Positions 6,387 through 9,415 of a DNA stretch of 9,415 nucleotides are shown here, in pieces (positions within the stretch are counted from its first letter, which is position 1; each line of letters opens with the position of its first letter). Location: NCBI GenBank assembly GCA_021823365.1, contig JAKAOD010000087.1, positions 1 to 9,415 of the forward strand. Direction: 5' to 3'. Under the pieces are notes generated by a model. It made no database searches, was not told where the DNA came from, and was given only the letters and a program-made list of their open reading frames with translations. The DNA comes from Actinomycetes bacterium (GTDB lineage Bacteria > Actinomycetota > Acidimicrobiia > Acidimicrobiales > Bog-793). Made by a program: the position numbers and the translations under genes.

Positions 6387-7250
6387 GTGGAGATCGGCGA
6401 GCTCCTGGGCGCCGGTCTTGCGCGGGCGGTCGAGGACTTCCACGAGGGCGACGGCCCGGTTGCCGCCGCCCTCACTCCCGACGCGATCCACGACACCCGC
6501 GTCGCGCTGCGCAAGATCCGCTCCAACCTGCGTACCTTCGGGCGCCTGCTCGACCCTGCGTGGTCGAGCGCCGTGCGAGGCGAGCTCGCATGGTACGAGT
6601 CGGTCCTCGGCGGCGTGCGCGACCTCGACGTCACCGGCGCGCGGCTGCTCGGCGCCTCCGAGCGCCTCGACGACCGCAAGGCGCTCGCGGCGATCACCGC
6701 CCTGCTCGCCACCGAGCGTGCCGCGCGCCTCGGCGACCTGCAGGCGGGACGGGCGTCGCCCCGCTACACGACGACGCTCGCCTACCTCGCTCAAGCCGCG
6801 ACCGAGCCGCCGCTTCGCGACCGGGCGCACCAGCCCGCCCGTGCCGCCCTTCTCCCGGTCCTCGAGCGCCCCTGGCGGGACCTGAGGGACGCGGCCCGCG
6901 CCGCCCGGCGGGCCTCAGCCGAGCGGTCGCTGCACGTCATGCGCATCCGTGCCAAGCAGCTGCGCTACGCGGCCGAGCTGGCGACGCCGGTGCTCGGCGG
7001 CGGGGCGTCGCGCTGCGCACGCGCTGCCGCGGGCCTCCAGCGCCACCTCGGAGTCCAGCGAGACGCCGTCCTCGCCACCGCCTGGCTCGAGCACGCCGCC
7101 GGGGAGGCGCCCGAGGCAGCCTTCCTCTGCGGCCAGCTCGCGGCAGAGCAGGAGGCCTTCGCCGAGACTCAGGCGGCGAGCTGGGAGAGACCCGCCCGTG
7201 ACGTGCGCCGGGCCTGGCGGCGCCTGGCCGCCGGCCGCAGGGGTCGCTGA
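6387..7250 (+). CDS. Stand-alone CHAD-domain protein
   Basis: CHAD domains are alpha-helical bundles with conserved histidines and basic residues that bind polyphosphate, and they are often found with or near CYTH phosphatases. The 287-residue protein has the first half-signature IHDTRVALRKIRSNLRTF (34-51), then ESVLGGVRDLDV (71-82), and the second half-signature LHVMRIRAKQLRYAAEL (182-198), followed by LGVQRDAVLAT (221-231), all normal for the family. No CYTH domain is present in this ORF or next to it. GTG 6387 is chosen because the frame upstream (from 6339) is Gly/Pro/Arg-rich and unlike the family, and because a TAGCAT box sits 8 nt ahead. The gene diverges from the decarboxylase across about 120 bp and converges on the SMP-30 gene. 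A role at polyphosphate granules is the usual expectation but is not shown here. Confidence 0.88.
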   Translation: MEIGELLGAGLARAVEDFHEGDGPVAAALTPDAIHDTRVALRKIRSNLRTFGRLLDPAWSSAVRGELAWYESVLGGVRDLDVTGARLLGASERLDDRKALAAITALLATERAARLGDLQAGRASPRYTTTLAYLAQAATEPPLRDRAHQPARAALLPVLERPWRDLRDAARAARRASAERSLHVMRIRAKQLRYAAELATPVLGGGASRCARAAAGLQRHLGVQRDAVLATAWLEHAAGEAPEAAFLCGQLAAEQEAFAETQAASWERPARDVRRAWRRLAAGRRGR

Positions 7251-7257
7251 GCGGCTG

Positions 7258-7320
7258 CCCTCGTCGGCAGGGTCGACCGCCAGCCGCGTCCGCCCGCTGC
7301 CCGCCGACCCGGTACGAGGG
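7258..7320. terminator. Nested hairpin in the convergent gap, likely bidirectional terminator
   Basis: The 72-bp gap between the CHAD stop (7250) and the SMP-30 stop (7323) is almost filled by a nested inverted repeat. The outer arms are CCCTCGT (7258-7264) and ACGAGGG (7314-7320), 7 bp and perfect. The inner arms are GGGTCG (7270-7275) and CGACCC (7305-7310), 6 bp and perfect. GTCGGC/GCCGAC offers an alternative inner pairing. There is no T-run on either side, which is common for terminators of GC-rich actinobacteria. Confidence 0.5.
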
Positions 7321-7322
7321 GG

Positions 7323-8207
7323 TCAGCCGAAGCGGGCAGGCGCGAAGCCGCCGACGCCGGGGTCGGCGACGAAGAGGTCGCCCGCACGCGGCTCGGCGGC
7401 GAGCGCGGCCGGCTCGAGATCGGTGCGCGCCGTCGTGATGTAGAGGTCGTCGAGGCGCGGCCCGCCGAAGGCGACGCTCGTCACACAGCTCGCCGGGACC
7501 CGCACGATCGCGTCGAGGAGGCCCGAGGGCGTGAAGCGGCAGACGCGCCCTCCGCCGTAGCAGGCGACCCAGAGGCACCCGTCGGTGTCGAGGGCGATCC
7601 CGTCCGGACGGCCGTGCTCCGCCTCCTCGACCTCGAGCGTCCGGCGCCGCCCCGAGATCCTCCCGTCCATGGGGTCGACGTCGAAGAGGTCGACCCCGAG
7701 CGTCGGTGTGTCGACGTAGTAGAGAAGCCGTCGATCGGCGCTCCAGGCGAGCCCGTTGGAGATCGTCACACCCTCGACGAGCGTCGCCACCGAGCCGTCG
7801 GGCGCGAGCTGGAAGAGCGAGCCGAGCGGGCGGTCCTTGGCCCAGTCCATCGTGCCCGCCACATACCGGCCCCAGGGATCGACCTCGCCGTCGTTGAAGC
7901 GGACCGCCGTCCCGTCGACCGCGAAGCCCGGCAGGACGGCGAGCTCCTCGCCGCCCGGACCGGAGCGGGCGAAGTGGTCGTGGACGGCAAGGACAAGACC
8001 GCCGTCCGCGCGCAGCCCCACGGAGCCGACAGGCGCCCCGGTCGGAAAGCTCGTGTGCTCGCCAGACGTCGGCCGGAAGCGGTGGACGAGCTCACCCTCG
8101 ATGTCGACGAAAAGGAGCGAGCGGTCGCGCTCGTCCCAGAGCGGCCCCTCGCCGAGCAGGGCGCCGACTTCCAGCGCGAGCTCGGCCTCGAGCTCCCTCG
8201 GGCTCAC
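7323..8207 (-). CDS. SMP-30/gluconolactonase family protein
   Basis: This is a six-bladed beta-propeller lactonase of the SMP-30/gluconolactonase/LRE family, which usually hydrolyses a sugar lactone to the aldonic acid in sugar catabolism. From the GTG at 8207 it has 294 residues, the normal size. Metal ligands fall at the expected spots: Glu20 in GEGPLWD (19-25), Asn151 in TISNGLAW (148-155) and Asp202 in RPDGIALD (200-207). The substrate-side RFNDGEVDPWGRYVAGTMD (103-121) provides Arg103 and Asn105. An ATG at 8303 would add 32 residues, but those codons have visibly lower G/C at third positions (roughly three quarters) than the body of the gene and do not resemble the family, so 8207 is preferred. 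The start carries only a weak GAGCGAG. The gene diverges from a sugar-binding protein, which suggests a shared sugar locus. The substrate is unknown. Confidence 0.9.
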   Translation of the reverse strand: MSPRELEAELALEVGALLGEGPLWDERDRSLLFVDIEGELVHRFRPTSGEHTSFPTGAPVGSVGLRADGGLVLAVHDHFARSGPGGEELAVLPGFAVDGTAVRFNDGEVDPWGRYVAGTMDWAKDRPLGSLFQLAPDGSVATLVEGVTISNGLAWSADRRLLYYVDTPTLGVDLFDVDPMDGRISGRRRTLEVEEAEHGRPDGIALDTDGCLWVACYGGGRVCRFTPSGLLDAIVRVPASCVTSVAFGGPRLDDLYITTARTDLEPAALAAEPRAGDLFVADPGVGGFAPARFG

Positions 8208-8304
8208 CTCGCTCGTCGGGCCGGCAGGAGCCCGCACGGCGGCAGCGAGGACCGCGCCCTCACCACGCCCCTCGTGGCGTGCGGCTCGTCCGGCACGGAG
8301 CATG

Positions 8305-8310
8305 ATCCTA
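8305..8310 (-). promoter_or_regulatory. Possible -10 box for the SMP-30 gene
   Basis: TAGGAT on the minus strand fits TAnnnT. Transcription from it would begin near 8297 and give a leader of about 90 nt before the GTG at 8207. No -35 match was found. This reading also explains the less coding-like DNA between 8208 and 8303. Confidence 0.25.
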
Positions 8311-8357
8311 TCGGGCGGCCGCACGACGGCGAGGACGCGAGCAGGGTCCTTCGGCCC

Positions 8358-8388
8358 TTTACGGCGCTGTAACGTGAGCGATAACGTT
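8358..8388 (+). promoter_or_regulatory. Candidate promoter and operator of the sugar-binding protein gene
   Basis: TTTACG (8358-8363) and TAACGT (8382-8387), separated by 18 nt, make a plausible -35/-10 pair. TAACGT also occurs at 8370-8375, 12 bp before the second copy. AACGT (8371-8375) and ACGTT (8384-8388) form an inverted repeat around 8 bp, overlapping the -10. AACGTT-type palindromes are common in LacI-family operators, and that family often controls sugar-uptake genes, so sugar-responsive repression is a reasonable guess. No regulator gene is in the window. Confidence 0.35.
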
Positions 8389-8454
8389 CGGGGGGTCGCC
8401 ATAGGTCGGCCCGGGGACTCGCGTCCGATCTGGGGGGACACATTTCAGCAAGAC

Positions 8455-8466
8455 AGGAAGGGGAGG
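8455..8466 (+). promoter_or_regulatory. Shine-Dalgarno region of the sugar-binding protein gene
   Basis: AGGAAGGGGAGG precedes the ATG at 8469. The AGGAAGG part sits at normal spacing, while the final GGAGG is only 2 nt away. The purine-rich block supports this start and a well-translated product. Confidence 0.65.
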
Positions 8467-8468
8467 CC

Positions 8469-9415
8469 ATGGCAAACGACGAGCCAGGTGAGGTTTCGCC
8501 GGAGCGCTTCGAGGTGTCCCGGCGGCGCTTCTTGCGCAACGTCGGCGTGACCGCGGCGGCGGTGCCCTTCGCCGGGTTCCTCGCCGACACGCTTATCGAC
8601 ATGCCTGCGAACGCGAGCACGCGTGAGCGGGTCTCGGCAGGCAGGCGGGCGGCGCGCAACTCGGTCTTCGAGAGCGTGTACGCACCGCACTCGCCCTACA
8701 GGTTCACCTTCGTCAACCACGTCACGACGAACCCGTTCTTCGTGCCGACCCGCTACGGCTATGCAGACGCCGCGGGCCTGCTCGGGGGACGACCGTCGCG
8801 TGGCAGGGCTCGACCACCTCCGACGTGGGGCAGATGATCGCCGCCTTCGACGCCGCCATCGCCGCGGGGGTGAACGGGATCGCGTCGACGATCATCGCCG
8901 ACACGTCCTTCGAGGCGCCGACGAACAAGGCGCTGGCGGCAGGCATCCCCGTCGTCGCCTACAACGCCGACGGCAACGAGCTCAACAAAGCCGACGTGGC
9001 CGCGAACCACTTCATGTCCTACGTCGGTCAGGGCCTGTACGACGCCGGGGTCGCCGCCGGGAACAAGATCCTGCAGAGCGTGAAGAAGGGCGATCTCGTC
9101 TCCGGTTTCATCGCCACCCCGGGCGCGCTGAACATCCAACCCCGGATCAATGGCGCACAATCGGTGCTGAAGCCCGCCGGCATCGACTTCCAGGTCGTTC
9201 CCACCGGCGCGCTGCTCTCGCAGGAAGCGACCGCCACCGAGGCGTGGTACCTCGCCCACAAGGACGTGAAGTTCATGTACGCCGTGGACGCCGGGTCGAC
9301 CTCGAGCGCTGCCGCGGTGGTCCTGAAGTACAACCTGAAGGGGAAGGTCTTCGTCGGAGGGTTCGACTTCCTGACCACGACGGTCAAGGCGATCGCCAAC
9401 GGTTCGCAGCTGTGG
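8469..9415 (+). CDS. Tat-exported ABC sugar-binding protein, frameshifted and cut by window end
   Basis: This is a periplasmic-binding-protein type 1 (RbsB-like) substrate-binding subunit of a sugar ABC importer. The first frame (8469-8788) gives a twin-arginine signal, SRRRFLR (17-23), a hydrophobic region (about 24-43), a possible ANA cleavage site (47-49) and FVNHVTTNPFFVPTRYG (81-97), the first strand of the binding fold. That frame then runs into unrelated sequence and stops at 8837. From 8789 a second frame carries the rest: TTVAWQGSTTSDVGQMI, AFDAAIAAGVNGI, IPVVAYNADGN, FIATPGALNIQPRINGA and FVGGFDF, all family-like, and it stays open to the last base. One extra G in the run at 8784-8788 would join them seamlessly. 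No lipobox Cys is present. Permease and ATPase genes would be expected downstream. Whether the break is real or a sequence error cannot be told here. Confidence 0.88.
8784..8788 (+). other. Frameshift point: run of five G
   Basis: The frame before the run (codons starting at 8469 plus multiples of 3) encodes the N-terminus of the binding protein, and the frame from 8789 encodes the remainder. Six G instead of five would give GLLGGTTVAWQG across the join. One base is therefore missing relative to an intact gene. Confidence 0.85.

Noticed and set aside
6266..6712. Upstream extension of the decarboxylase frame
   Set aside because: It overlaps the CHAD gene on the other strand, has Ser/Arg/Pro-rich composition, and lies outside the normal family length.
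4955..7201. 748-residue plus-strand open frame
   Set aside because: It is antisense to the decarboxylase and in another frame over the CHAD gene. Its composition is charged and Arg/Pro-rich, with no recognisable domain.
8389..8468. Riboswitch in the leader of the binding protein gene
   Set aside because: Only a weak 6-bp stem with one G-T pair (GGTCGG/CCGATC) was found, and no known riboswitch core was recognised.
8784..8790. Programmed -1 ribosomal frameshift in the binding protein
   Set aside because: The bases C GGG GGA do not match a good slippery heptamer, no clear downstream pseudoknot was seen, and this family is not known to use frameshifting. A missing base is simpler.
8759..9259. 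166-residue minus-strand open frame near the right end
   Set aside because: It is antisense to the second part of the binding protein, which has strong family motifs.

Overview
The window is very GC-rich with strong G/C preference at third codon positions. Several genes start with GTG, lack a Shine-Dalgarno sequence and have a TAnnnT box just upstream. It carries a MurT/GatD peptidoglycan-amidation module and a Tat-exported sugar-binding protein. Together these point to a high-GC actinobacterium, possibly an Acidimicrobiia-like lineage; the exact placement is inference. No mobile element, CRISPR array, rRNA or tRNA was seen.

Layout. (1) Positions 1-793, minus strand: the first 264 residues of a TldD-type metalloprotease, cut by the window edge exactly at its HExxxH motif. 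(2) Positions 813-822: a candidate bidirectional promoter. (3) Positions 833-4923, plus strand: a compact run of a small one-pass membrane ORF, a murT-gatD ORF read as one 731-residue polypeptide, ctaB (heme O synthase) and a membrane-anchored TlpA-like thioredoxin. (4) Positions 4904-6265, minus strand: a group II PLP-dependent decarboxylase whose 3' end overlaps the thioredoxin gene by 20 bp. (5) Positions 6387-7250, plus strand: a stand-alone CHAD-domain protein. (6) Positions 7258-7320: a nested hairpin filling the convergent gap. (7) Positions 7323-8207, minus strand: an SMP-30/gluconolactonase family protein. (8) Position 8469 to the window end, plus strand: a Tat-signal ABC sugar-binding protein whose reading frame is broken at a five-G run and which continues past the window.

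How the genes may work together. The middle run combines lipid II amidation (MurT-GatD) with heme O synthesis and a periplasm-facing disulfide reductase, so its shared theme is the cell envelope and respiratory chain. The SMP-30 protein and the sugar-binding protein diverge from a shared intergenic region and look like the edge of a sugar uptake and catabolism locus.

Most of the window is ordinary housekeeping, and I do not see a clearly new multi-gene system. The most interesting points are the apparent MurT-GatD fusion, the one-base frameshift in the binding protein, and the small membrane ORF in front of murT. The first two may be linked: both can be explained by a single missing base, so sequence error must be excluded before the fusion is accepted.
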